From Deltaproteobacteria bacterium (lineage in GTDB: Bacteria; Desulfobacterota; Syntrophia; Syntrophales; UBA2210): a DNA stretch of 9,982 bases. Made by a program: the position numbers and the translations under genes. The notes under the pieces are model-generated. The model was not told where the DNA came from, did no database searches, and saw only the letters and a list, made by a program, of their open reading frames with translations. Of this stretch, positions 1 to 5,141 are shown piece after piece; positions within the stretch are counted from its first letter, which is position 1; each line of letters begins with the position of its first letter. The stretch spans positions 1-9,982 of the forward strand of contig JAFGQD010000135.1 of assembly GCA_016935875.1 (NCBI GenBank), given 5' to 3'.

Positions 1-2
1 CC

Positions 3-71
3 GGTATCATCTCGAACATGTATGACATTGCCGAAACCATGCTGTCCGCGGGGAGGGTTGTCAGGATATGA
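3..71 (+). CDS. yedF: C-terminal fragment of probable YedF-like selenium metabolism protein
   Basis: This open frame enters from the left edge and ends at TGA 69-71, giving only the last 22 residues, with the core ISNMYDIAETMLSAGRVVRI. The pattern 'NMYxIxExxLxAxxV' resembles the C-terminal DsrE-like domain of YedF, a SirA/TusA-like sulfur-transfer fold fused to a DsrE-like domain and a known marker of selenium use. The stop overlaps the ATG of the following DUF3343 gene (ATGA at 68-71), so the two are probably translated in a coupled way. The neighbouring DUF3343 gene and the selenoprotein fit a selenium-linked role. The fragment is short; another DsrE-like protein is possible. Confidence 0.55.
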   Translation, partial: GIISNMYDIAETMLSAGRVVRI

Positions 72-298
72 CGGACACGAAGCCCTTTTGTGTTGTTCTC
101 TTCGACTCGACGAGCGAAGCCCTCCTTGCAGAAAAACTCTTCAAGAAAGCGGATATCCCCCACAAGGTAATACCGGTGCCGCGCCATCTCAGCTCCGACT
201 GCGGCGTCTGTATTCGATTCTTTACTTCCGATAAAGAAAGTGTGCGTGAAACCCTCGACGGCAGGGTGGATATTCGGGATATCTGTTCTATAGACTAA
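68..298 (+). CDS. DUF3343 family protein (putative Se/S carrier-like)
   Basis: A 76-residue soluble protein with no signal peptide or membrane segment. It shows the DUF3343 layout: an N-terminal strand (VVLFDSTSEALLAEKLFKKA) that looks like a small ferredoxin-like fold, then the family hallmark IPVPRHLSSDCGVCIRF at about residues 34-50, with two cysteines (C44 and C47, in DCGVC). Proteins of this family are described as putative selenium or sulfur carriers and often lie beside yedF and selD; their chemistry has not been settled to my knowledge. The start ATG overlaps the stop of the upstream gene by four bases, and a GGGAGG at about 50-55 could serve as ribosome binding site. Family assignment is firm; the biochemical role is inference from context. 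Confidence 0.85.
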   Translation: MTDTKPFCVVLFDSTSEALLAEKLFKKADIPHKVIPVPRHLSSDCGVCIRFFTSDKESVRETLDGRVDIRDICSID

Positions 299-306
299 AA
301 ACCCAT

Positions 307-335
307 TTGACATACTGGAGTGTTGGACTTATTAT
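307..335 (+). promoter_or_regulatory. sigma-70-type promoter upstream of the selenoprotein gene
   Basis: TTGACA (307-312, six of six against the -35 consensus), a 17-base spacer, then TATTAT (330-335, five of six against TATAAT). A start of transcription would fall near 341-343. It lies just after the DUF3343 stop and before the selenoprotein gene, leaving an untranslated leader of about 190 bases. No terminator is seen between the DUF3343 gene and this promoter, so read-through from upstream is also possible. Confidence 0.7.
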
Positions 336-356
336 AACCACATATATGCGGTTATA
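333..356. promoter_or_regulatory. dyad operator candidate overlapping the -10 and start region
   Basis: TATAACC (333-339) is the exact reverse complement of GGTTATA (350-356). The centre CATATATG (341-348) is itself a perfect palindrome, so 22 of 24 positions are symmetric and only A340/C349 break it. The dyad covers the end of the -10 hexamer and the expected start site, where a repressor would block transcription. The regulator cannot be named from the sequence. A half-site resemblance to ModE boxes (GTTATATTGTCG at 351-362) is noted but lacks a matching second half. Confidence 0.55.
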
Positions 357-529
357 TTGTCGGTGTTCTTTAGCTTTCGTAATCAAGCGTTTCCCTGCAT
401 CTTAAAGGTTTGAAAGAAACAGGATGGATACATCGGGAGGTTGATGGGCATAGAATTTGCAACAAGAATACTACACGGAATTTAGGAAAAGATCCGCTCA
501 GAAGTTGAAACTATAAAGGAGAAAGAAAA

Positions 530-841
530 ATGTTTGCAGTATCAGAAAAGGCACAGGAAATGATCAAAAAGGCCCTCGAATCGAGGGAAGAGAAAATCCC
601 TGTTCGGCTGGTGTATTCCGCAGGCGGGTGATCAGGACCCTCACTGGGAATGTCTCTGGATGAGGCAAAAGAAGGCGATAAGATCTTTAAGGAAGACGGT
701 ATCACATTCTTGATAGAAGAACAGTTGTTTGAACAGGCAAAACCGATAAACATAGATTTTATTACTTCGGACAGAGGCTCAGGGTTTTCCATCACCTCCA
801 GCCTGTCCGGCGGTGGATGCGAAGGGACCTGCTGCGGTTAA
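530..841 (+). CDS. HesB/IscA-like selenoprotein (in-frame UGA = Sec34)
   Basis: Reading from ATG 530 (ribosome binding site AAGGAG at 516-521, 8-base gap), the frame meets TGA at 629-631 and then continues open to TAA 839-841, giving 103 residues. The residues around the TGA read SAGG-U-SGPSLGMSLDEA, which is the A-type iron-sulfur carrier motif with Sec in place of the first ligand cysteine (about Cys35 of IscA). The rest follows the HesB/IscA fold (GDKIFKEDGITFLIEE, then PINIDFITSDRGSGFSI). The C-terminus GGGCEGTCCG has Cys97, Cys101 and Cys102 instead of the usual CGCG. A hairpin suited to bacterial SECIS follows the TGA. HesB-like selenoproteins are a known family. It probably forms an operon with cutA 6 bases downstream. 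A standard caller would report only a 63-residue ORF from 650. Whether it carries Fe-S, selenium or acts in redox chemistry is not known. Confidence 0.9.
639..665 (+). promoter_or_regulatory. bacterial SECIS-type hairpin after the UGA codon
   Basis: CCUCA (639-643) pairs with UGAGG (661-665); CUGGG (644-648) pairs with UCUGG-side bases 655-659 with some G-U pairs; A660 is bulged. The apical loop is AAUGUC (649-654) and contains the GU expected for SelB binding. The stem begins 7 bases after the TGA and the loop G652 is 21 bases after it, within the usual bacterial range. It lies wholly inside the reading frame, as bacterial SECIS elements do. Pairing was done by hand. Confidence 0.7.
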
Positions 842-847
842 TAAAAA

Positions 848-1171
848 ATGCCTGACTCCAAAGAATACTGCGTCATACTGGCTACATGTGCCAATAAAGA
901 GGATGCGGAAAAACTGGCCTGCTTATTGGTTGAATCACGGCTGGCGGCATGTGTGCAGATAATGGGAGTTACAAGCTTTTACGAATGGGACGGCGCGGTC
1001 AACAAAGATGACGAACAGTTGCTGCTGATAAAGGCAAAATCTGTTCATTATGATGAGATTGAAGAGTTTATTTCACAGAATCACCGTTATGACGTCCCGG
1101 AGATAATACAGATCCCGATAACTGACGGCAGCGATGCATACCTGAAATGGATTGCTGCCGTCAGCAAATAA
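848..1171 (+). CDS. cutA: CutA1-like divalent cation tolerance protein
   Basis: A 107-residue cytoplasmic protein matching the full length of the CutA1 family, which forms tight trimers with a ferredoxin-like fold. Visible family blocks are VILATCANKEDAEKLACLLVESRLAAC cut into its helix and strand parts at residues 9-35, then FYEWDG (44-49), the strand LLLIKAK (58-64), and HRYDVPEIIQIPI (79-91) near the end. CutA was linked to copper tolerance in E. coli, but its exact role is unsettled. It starts 6 bases after the selenoprotein stop with only a weak A-rich Shine-Dalgarno, so it is probably translated from the same message. It converges with the DsrE-family gene on the other strand. The link with a selenoprotein is suggestive but not proof of joint function. 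Confidence 0.93.
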   Translation: MPDSKEYCVILATCANKEDAEKLACLLVESRLAACVQIMGVTSFYEWDGAVNKDDEQLLLIKAKSVHYDEIEEFISQNHRYDVPEIIQIPITDGSDAYLKWIAAVSK

Positions 1172-1206
1172 CATCTTTGATACACTTGTCAAAAATTTAG
1201 TGTGCA

Positions 1207-1229
1207 AGCGGATAGATATCTGAACCGCT
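1207..1229. repeat. inverted repeat between convergent cutA and DsrE-family genes
   Basis: AGCGG (1207-1211) is complementary to CCGCT (1225-1229), with the palindrome AGATATCT (1214-1221) inside. It lies where the two convergent transcripts meet and touches the stop codon of the minus-strand gene. It may act as a weak two-way terminator, but no T-run follows directly on the + strand and on the - strand the T-run comes about ten bases later. Confidence 0.3.
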
Positions 1230-1569
1230 ATATTGTGAGAAGGTGCTCGTTGTTTTTTAAAACCTCAGTTAACGGCATCCCCCAATACTTGACTTCGATA
1301 CCCAGTTTTTCCAGCGTTTCCGTCACTCCCAGCTGATCCGCACAGGCTTTGCATGCGGTTACGTGAATACCTTGTTCTAAAGCTTCCTTGATCTTCGCTT
1401 GCATATTGACATCCTCACTGACCAGTTGAGCAGTTGCACCCCAAATAATGAGGGTGACCTTTTCCCACCAATTATGGATCAGAGAGTTGATGGTATACAT
1501 GAAAACCATCTTTTCCGCCGTAACCGGATTATCGTTAGTCCACAACACATAAAGATGTGTCTTATTCAT
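1228..1569 (-). CDS. DsrE-family protein
   Basis: A 113-residue soluble protein with the layout of small DsrE/DsrF-like proteins: an N-terminal strand (LYVLWTNDNP), a helix running to about residue 33, a second strand VTLIIWGAT (38-46), and a helix plus the strand and cysteine motif HVTACKACADQLG (69-81) with Cys73 and Cys76. In this family a conserved cysteine in this place can take part in sulfur relay, but many members have no known substrate. The ribosome binding site AAAGGAG lies 7 bases before ATG (1567-1569). It reads the same way as the aminotransferase gene upstream, with 113 bases between them, and converges with cutA. No dsrF or dsrH partner is seen next to it. It is unlikely to be part of dissimilatory sulfite reduction on this evidence alone. 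Confidence 0.85.
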   Translation of the reverse strand: MNKTHLYVLWTNDNPVTAEKMVFMYTINSLIHNWWEKVTLIIWGATAQLVSEDVNMQAKIKEALEQGIHVTACKACADQLGVTETLEKLGIEVKYWGMPLTEVLKNNEHLLTI

Positions 1570-1682
1570 CTGTTTTCTCCTTTGTTTTCTTTAACTGAAG
1601 TATTCATAACAGACGAGGAGACCCCCCAGCAATCGGCAGCCTCCCCTCTTGCACATTTTGCACGCGACAAGCCTCGATTTTT

Positions 1683-2846
1683 CTATTTGAGGAGGACAGC
1701 CTGCGCTGCCGCAAGACCCACCCCATGCTCAAAGGTGTATCCCGCCTTTGCGAATCCCGCCTCTATCGCTCCCACGGTGGAGAGGATATCCGAAGCGTTC
1801 ACGACTCCCATGTGTCCCACGCGGAAGTACTTCTCCTTGATTTCGGCAAGGAGACCTCCCGCAAGTATGACGCCGACCTCCCCGATCAGCGGGAGGACGC
1901 TGCCGTCCACCCCTGCGGGGAAATAGGGGGCTGTCAGGGTGTTGGCCGCCATGTCGGCGCTCACCGGGATCTGTTTCAGGCCCAGGGCGGTCACAGCCGC
2001 CTTGAAGGCGTCGCTCATGAGGCGGTGGCGGGCGAAGCGTTTGTCCATCCCCTCGGCCAGGATCTGTTCGAGACTGACATCAAGAGCCCATACGAGGTTG
2101 ACCGCCTGCGTTCCGAAGTAGGCGGCCTTGCGATTTTCGTACGACTCCATGATGGGGAGCCAGTTGGCCCAGTCGGAATAGTAGCTCCCGACGGGTGTCC
2201 GGCGGTTTTTGAATGTCTCTATCGCTTTGGGACTCGCCACGAGAAGCGCCAGTCCGGGCGGCACGCCGATAGCCTTCTGGCAGGCGGTGAGTACGATATC
2301 CACACCCCATTCTCCCTGACGCAGTTCTTCGCCGGCCACGGAGCAGACACCGTCCACGATGCACAGGATGCCGTACTTCCGGCACAACCCGGCTAGCCCT
2401 TTGACATCGGTGAGGACGGCGGTGGAGGTATCGACATGTGTTACCGTCAACACCTTATAGTTGGCTTTCTTTATCTCGGCCTCAACCTCGTCCAGAGAGG
2501 GGGCGTTTCCGATGGCCGCCTTCACGTGTGTGACCCGTGCCCCGTAGCGTTCCAGGATGGCGCCGAAGCGGTCACTGAAATATCCCGTATTCACCACAAG
2601 GGCATTGTCTCCCGGTTCGATGACGTTGCATGCGGCCATATCCATCGCCATTGATCCGGAACCGGCAACGATGAAGGGCTGTCCGGCGGGGGAGAGGAAC
2701 ACCTCGCGCATCCGTTCGAGCGCCTGCCCCATGCAGTCGACAAAGGAGGGGGCCACGTGACTCGTTGTCGGCATACCCATCGCCCGCATTACCTCGGGAG
2801 TAAACTCGATCGGCCCGGGAATCATAAGAAGTTTTCTGTGTTTCAT
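1683..2846 (-). CDS. class V aminotransferase, alanine-glyoxylate/serine-pyruvate type
   Basis: A 387-residue fold-type I PLP enzyme, full length for the PucG/AGXT group. Motifs, numbered from the chosen start: KLLMIPGPIEFTPEV (5-19), the PLP phosphate-binding stretch AGSGSMAMDMA (61-71), VDGVCS with the Asp that contacts the PLP pyridine nitrogen (D165), and TACQKAIGVPPG with the Schiff-base lysine K191. Such enzymes move an amino group from alanine or serine to glyoxylate or pyruvate; the true substrate pair cannot be read from sequence. The start is ATG 2844-2846. A longer frame begins at 2861, but its codons contain GGAGG (2855-2859), placed 8 bases before the chosen ATG, so they are the ribosome binding site. 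The coding strand is clearly richer in G and C than neighbouring genes. Confidence 0.9.
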   Translation of the reverse strand: MKHRKLLMIPGPIEFTPEVMRAMGMPTTSHVAPSFVDCMGQALERMREVFLSPAGQPFIVAGSGSMAMDMAACNVIEPGDNALVVNTGYFSDRFGAILERYGARVTHVKAAIGNAPSLDEVEAEIKKANYKVLTVTHVDTSTAVLTDVKGLAGLCRKYGILCIVDGVCSVAGEELRQGEWGVDIVLTACQKAIGVPPGLALLVASPKAIETFKNRRTPVGSYYSDWANWLPIMESYENRKAAYFGTQAVNLVWALDVSLEQILAEGMDKRFARHRLMSDAFKAAVTALGLKQIPVSADMAANTLTAPYFPAGVDGSVLPLIGEVGVILAGGLLAEIKEKYFRVGHMGVVNASDILSTVGAIEAGFAKAGYTFEHGVGLAAAQAVLLK

Positions 2847-2874
2847 TGTTGTAACCTCCATCTTGGATTAATGA

Positions 2875-2893
2875 CACCCGCTGAGAACGGGTG
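2875..2893. repeat. hairpin between DUF3467 and aminotransferase genes
   Basis: CACCCG (2875-2880) and CGGGTG (2888-2893) form a six-pair GC-rich stem with a seven-base loop. It lies 16 bases past the DUF3467 stop on the minus strand and about 30 bases before the aminotransferase start. No U-run follows, so it is more likely a processing, attenuation or weak termination site than a full intrinsic terminator. Confidence 0.4.
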
Positions 2894-2909
2894 ACATGTT
2901 GTTTCTCTG

Positions 2910-3194
2910 CTAATGAAATTTCTGTTCAGTGGATTCCACGGTTTTTATCTCTCCAAACCTCGATTCGTATTTCTTCAAATTGCCTACCAATGCACTCACA
3001 ATTCGCTTCATATGACCGGGGGAGACAAGGATCCGTGAAACCAAATGCGTCCCCCCAGGAGAATTAAGGAGCCAGTCGATGACAAATTCTTCCGGGCTGT
3101 GGGTTACAAGCATATTATTACTGTACCGCCCTCTCGACATTTCGTCCCTGGTATTAATCTGCACCTGTTTTGGTTGATTGTTCTTTTCAGACAT
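2910..3194 (-). CDS. DUF3467 family protein
   Basis: A 94-residue protein of unknown function, matching DUF3467. The family core is plain: GRYSNNMLVTHSPEEFVIDW (residues about 22-41), then HLVSRILVSPGHMKRIVSAL (about 50-69), and YESRFGEIKTVE near the end. The first 20 residues are polar and rich in K, Q and N. It has no signal peptide or membrane segment. The start chosen is ATG 3192-3194: AAGGAG (3201-3206) sits 6 bases from it, whereas it would abut the alternative ATG at 3198-3200 directly. DUF3467 proteins are widespread in anaerobes and cyanobacteria without an assigned role. It may be co-transcribed with the aminotransferase 63 bases downstream, subject to the hairpin between them. Confidence 0.88.
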   Translation of the reverse strand: MSEKNNQPKQVQINTRDEMSRGRYSNNMLVTHSPEEFVIDWLLNSPGGTHLVSRILVSPGHMKRIVSALVGNLKKYESRFGEIKTVESTEQKFH

Positions 3195-3219
3195 CTTCAT
3201 CTCCTTTTGATTCGTTAAT

Positions 3220-3235
3220 CATTACGGTCGTAATG
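3220..3235. promoter_or_regulatory. 16-base dyad upstream of the DUF3467 gene
   Basis: CATTACG (3220-3226) and CGTAATG (3229-3235) are exact reverse complements around a two-base centre GT. The dyad lies 25 bases ahead of the DUF3467 start, where a promoter or 5' leader is expected. A -35-like TTGATA can be read further upstream on the minus strand, with the dyad over the -10 region. It looks like a repressor operator of helix-turn-helix type; the regulator is unknown. Confidence 0.45.
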
Positions 3236-3460
3236 TTCTCACTATATCAATTACCTGAAAAGGGGAAATGTTATATCTCATCGGATATCCATATATTACC
3301 AGGGAACCCCACGCCCCCGAATCATATTGCCTGTTCTGAAACTACTGAGCATAGATATCATATTTTGCCGACTGAGGGAAGCTTCGCTAATATTAAATAT
3401 TCCTATAAGACGTCTAATGCATTACGTAAATCAGGATGTATCGAGATGAACTTCCCTGAT

Positions 3461-3489
3461 TTGACAAAAACCCGGGCGTGCTTAATTTA
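3461..3489 (+). promoter_or_regulatory. possible promoter of hsp20
   Basis: TTGACA at 3461-3466 is a perfect -35 hexamer. The -10 is poor at normal spacing: TAATTT (3483-3488, 16-base spacer) preceded by TG at 3479-3480, or TATAAC (3488-3493) at a long 21-base spacer. No CIRCE element and no clear heat-shock sigma-32 site is visible. The promoter may need an activator or another sigma factor. Confidence 0.35.
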
Positions 3490-3525
3490 TAACCAAGAAG
3501 AACAATATACAAGGGGGTGTATATC

Positions 3526-3960
3526 ATGAAAGATGTATTAAGTTTGATTCCAAGGACAGCTTCACTGCAGAACGCCAGGGATTTATTCGACCGGTTTTTC
3601 GAGGACGAGTTTCTGCCGTTGCGCGGGGAGAAGAGTTGGGCACCTGCTTTCGACATCTCTGAAAATGAGAAGGGATATATGGTCAGCGCAGAGTTGCCTG
3701 GAATAGATGAAAAGGATCTGGATATCACCATTGCCGGTGGTATGCTGAGCGTGAAGGGGGAGAAGAAGCAGGAAACCGAGGAAAAGGGTGAGACCTATCA
3801 CCGTATCGAGAGAACCTATGGTTCATTCCAAAGAAGCTTCAGAATCCCCGACGCGGTCGATGCCGATAAGGTGGATGCAACGTTCAAGAACGGTATCCTC
3901 AAACTGGTCATCCCTAAATCCAAGGAAAGTGCAGTGAAAAAAATTACGATCAAGAAGTAA
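3526..3960 (+). CDS. Hsp20/alpha-crystallin small heat-shock protein
   Basis: A 144-residue ATP-independent holdase chaperone of the cytoplasm that binds unfolding proteins. The N-terminal arm has the mixed hydrophobic/acidic character usual in the family (NARDLFDRFFEDEF). The alpha-crystallin domain begins near FDISENEKGYMVSAELPGI, with the LPGI turn at about residues 56-59, includes LSVKGEKK, and ends with the ATFKNGILKLVIPK signature (A-x-x-x-x-G-I-L) at about 122-135. The C-terminus is KKITIKK, which carries an I-x-I element of the type that docks oligomers. The start is ATG 3526, with AAGGGGG at 3511-3517 at an 8-base gap; an in-frame GTG at 3517 overlaps this site and is rejected. It is monocistronic, ending at a strong terminator. 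Confidence 0.93.
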   Translation: MKDVLSLIPRTASLQNARDLFDRFFEDEFLPLRGEKSWAPAFDISENEKGYMVSAELPGIDEKDLDITIAGGMLSVKGEKKQETEEKGETYHRIERTYGSFQRSFRIPDAVDADKVDATFKNGILKLVIPKSKESAVKKITIKK

Positions 3961-3982
3961 GTCACTGCCGGTACCTGTTGAC

Positions 3983-4024
3983 AAAAAGCCGTCGGAAGGT
4001 GTTAAACCTCCGGCGGCTTTTTTT
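3983..4024. terminator. intrinsic terminator after hsp20, likely two-way
   Basis: AGCCGTCGG (3987-3995) pairs with CCGGCGGCT (4009-4017) with one T-G pair, a bulged A follows, and AGGT (3997-4000) pairs with ACCT (4006-4009 region) around a GTTAA loop. A run of seven T follows at 4018-4024. The opposite side starts with five A (3983-3987), giving a T-run on the minus strand too, so it can stop both directions. Confidence 0.9.
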
Positions 4025-4108
4025 ATGCCCTCCTGAAATCCGCAATTTTCCCTTGCCGTACGGTTTGAACTTTATTAAAGGAAGATCGATCATAAGGAGG
4101 GAAAAGAT

Positions 4109-4849
4109 ATGAAAGTTATATATCACGAAGATTTTATAGAGCCTTATTGTTCCGATCCTGCCGCCGCCGATGGAAGGATCGAAGCCGTTCTCGACGTGAT
4201 AGAAGGCAGGGTTGAATGTATTGATGCGATTCCCGCCGATGAAGAGGATATTCTGGCCTGCCACACGGATAATCATGTGGCACATGTGAGAAGGCAGGGA
4301 CTTTACGATATTGCTGCCCTCGCGGCAGGGGGCGCCATCCAGGCAGCCTCCAACGGACTCGTCGAACCCTGCTTTGCCCTTATCAGACCTCCGGGACATC
4401 ATGCATCCACGAACAGCTCATGGGGCTTTTGTTTCTTTAACAATATGGCTATTGCCATATCAAAATTGAAGAGAGAAAACAGGATACATAAGGCATTCAT
4501 CCTGGATTTTGACCTCCATTTCGGTGATGGAACCGTAAACATACTGGGAAATTCCGACTATGTAACCATATACAACCCAACGGATTCCGATCCAAACAAA
4601 TATCTCAAACATGTAGAGGAGATGCTTCCTGACGATGCCGATATCATCGGTATTTCAGCCGGTTTTGATAATCACCGGGAAGATTGGGGCGGCGTTCTCT
4701 CGACAGATAATTACCGGGAGATGGGACGGATGGTTCGTACCGCCAGCCGGAAAAGCGACGGAGGCTGCTTCGCCATATTGGAGGGAGGCTACAATCACCG
4801 GGTCCTGGGGCACAACGTCATGGCCCTGATAGAGGGACTGGAAGGGTAG
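4109..4849 (+). CDS. short histone-deacetylase-fold family protein (class II/AcuC-like)
   Basis: A 246-residue zinc-dependent deacetylase-fold protein, shorter than the usual 300-380. The active site looks complete: RPPGHHAS with the two histidines H97 and H98, LDFDLHFGDGT with zinc ligands D135 and H137, SAGFD with third ligand D187, and LEGGYN with the catalytic tyrosine Y228. The canonical D-x-H-H-G-N-G-T motif is changed to D-L-H-F-G-D-G-T, so the second His is Phe. Family members remove acetyl or other acyl groups from lysines of proteins, from polyamines, or from related amides; the substrate here is unknown. The missing length is mostly at the N-terminal loops and the C-terminal tail. 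A clear AAGGAGGG (4094-4101) lies 7 bases before ATG. The gene has its own unit after the hsp20 terminator. Confidence 0.88.
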   Translation: MKVIYHEDFIEPYCSDPAAADGRIEAVLDVIEGRVECIDAIPADEEDILACHTDNHVAHVRRQGLYDIAALAAGGAIQAASNGLVEPCFALIRPPGHHASTNSSWGFCFFNNMAIAISKLKRENRIHKAFILDFDLHFGDGTVNILGNSDYVTIYNPTDSDPNKYLKHVEEMLPDDADIIGISAGFDNHREDWGGVLSTDNYREMGRMVRTASRKSDGGCFAILEGGYNHRVLGHNVMALIEGLEG

Positions 4850-4904
4850 GAAAACCGGAAATGGCTTGGCCCGACTGACGGCTGAATCAAGGGGAAATCA
4901 TTTC

Positions 4905-4944
4905 TACAAAACTTCTTGACATATCAATATAATGAGTTTAAATG
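4905..4944 (+). promoter_or_regulatory. promoter of the orphan small RNA candidate
   Basis: Two readings overlap. A perfect TTGACA (4916-4921) with a weak -10 TAAATG at 4939-4944 (17-base spacer), or a perfect TATAAT (4928-4933) with a weak -35 TACAAA at 4905-4910 (17-base spacer). The second would start transcription near 4940, exactly at the foot of the first hairpin of the RNA. Only six bases separate the two perfect hexamers, so they cannot serve one polymerase together. Confidence 0.55.
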
Positions 4945-5070
4945 TGTATGACGTTCTATCGAATCTTGAACACATTATGGCATATATTGAACGGCTGTAC
5001 CCAAGGTGGGGATTATGGTCCGATCATCTGAAGCCCTGTTTTTCGAAAAGAAAGGCAGGGCTGTTTTTTT
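4940..5070 (+). ncRNA. orphan small RNA candidate, about 130 nt
   Basis: A promoter-like region and an intrinsic terminator bracket about 130 bases that carry no convincing ORF (one frame from 4932 runs straight through the terminator). The 5' end can fold: AATGTGT (4941-4947) pairs with ACACATT (4970-4976), with TTC/GAA inside. CCCA (4999-5002 region) can pair with TGGG around AGG. The 3' end is the terminator stem. I recognise no known family: it is too short and lacks the long end pairing of 6S RNA, and it has no SRP, tmRNA or RNase P core. It may be a trans-acting RNA or a leader remnant. Confidence 0.5.
5032..5070 (+). terminator. intrinsic terminator of the small RNA candidate
   Basis: AGCCCTG (5032-5038) pairs exactly with CAGGGCT (5056-5062). 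A G and then seven T (5064-5070) follow. The loop contains TTTTTCGAAAAG, which can fold further. It lies 183 bases after the deacetylase stop with a promoter in between, so it ends a separate transcript as well as any read-through. Confidence 0.85.
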
Positions 5071-5141
5071 GTGACCCGGCGGGGTTAAATGCTATATTTC
5101 AAAACCTTACTACAAATACCATCTGATAATTCCAATAGCTT

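Larger units (their letters stand above)
3195..3525. other. intergenic region between divergent DUF3467 and hsp20 genes
   Basis: 331 AT-rich bases with no convincing gene; one frame is open on the + strand from 3170 but it overlaps the start of the DUF3467 gene and looks like no family. The region holds a 16-base dyad at 3220-3235, further small palindromes (GGATATCC at about 3284-3291, TAATGCATTA at about 3414-3424, TTACGTAA at 3422-3429), and a -35-like TTGACA at 3461-3466 before hsp20. Both genes most likely take their promoters from here. Confidence 0.6.

Noticed and set aside
350..362. ModE-like half-site (GTTATATTGTCG)
   Set aside because: It resembles one half of the E. coli modA operator, but the facing half-site is missing and no molybdate genes are nearby. 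The other dyad at 333-356 explains the same bases better.
444..485. 13-codon ORF in the selenoprotein leader, preceded by GGGAGG
   Set aside because: The GGGAGG is only three bases from the ATG, the frame ends quickly at TAG, and the peptide resembles nothing. Reading the TAG as pyrrolysine has no support.
650..841. 63-residue ORF starting inside the selenoprotein
   Set aside because: It is the in-frame continuation of the gene from 530 after the UGA. Its ATG lies in the SECIS loop and has no ribosome binding site, and the A-type carrier fold needs the upstream residues.
1399..1926. 175-residue + strand open frame
   Set aside because: It is a shadow of the DsrE-family and aminotransferase genes on the minus strand, which show clear families. 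The frame itself has no recognisable motif.
3170..3529. 119-residue open frame on the + strand before hsp20
   Set aside because: It overlaps the start of the DUF3467 gene on the other strand, has no ribosome binding site, runs over the hsp20 start region, and its residue composition is not that of a known protein.
4932..5126. 64-residue open frame over the small RNA
   Set aside because: Its ATG lies in the promoter -10 box and it continues through the intrinsic terminator, so no transcript would carry it whole.
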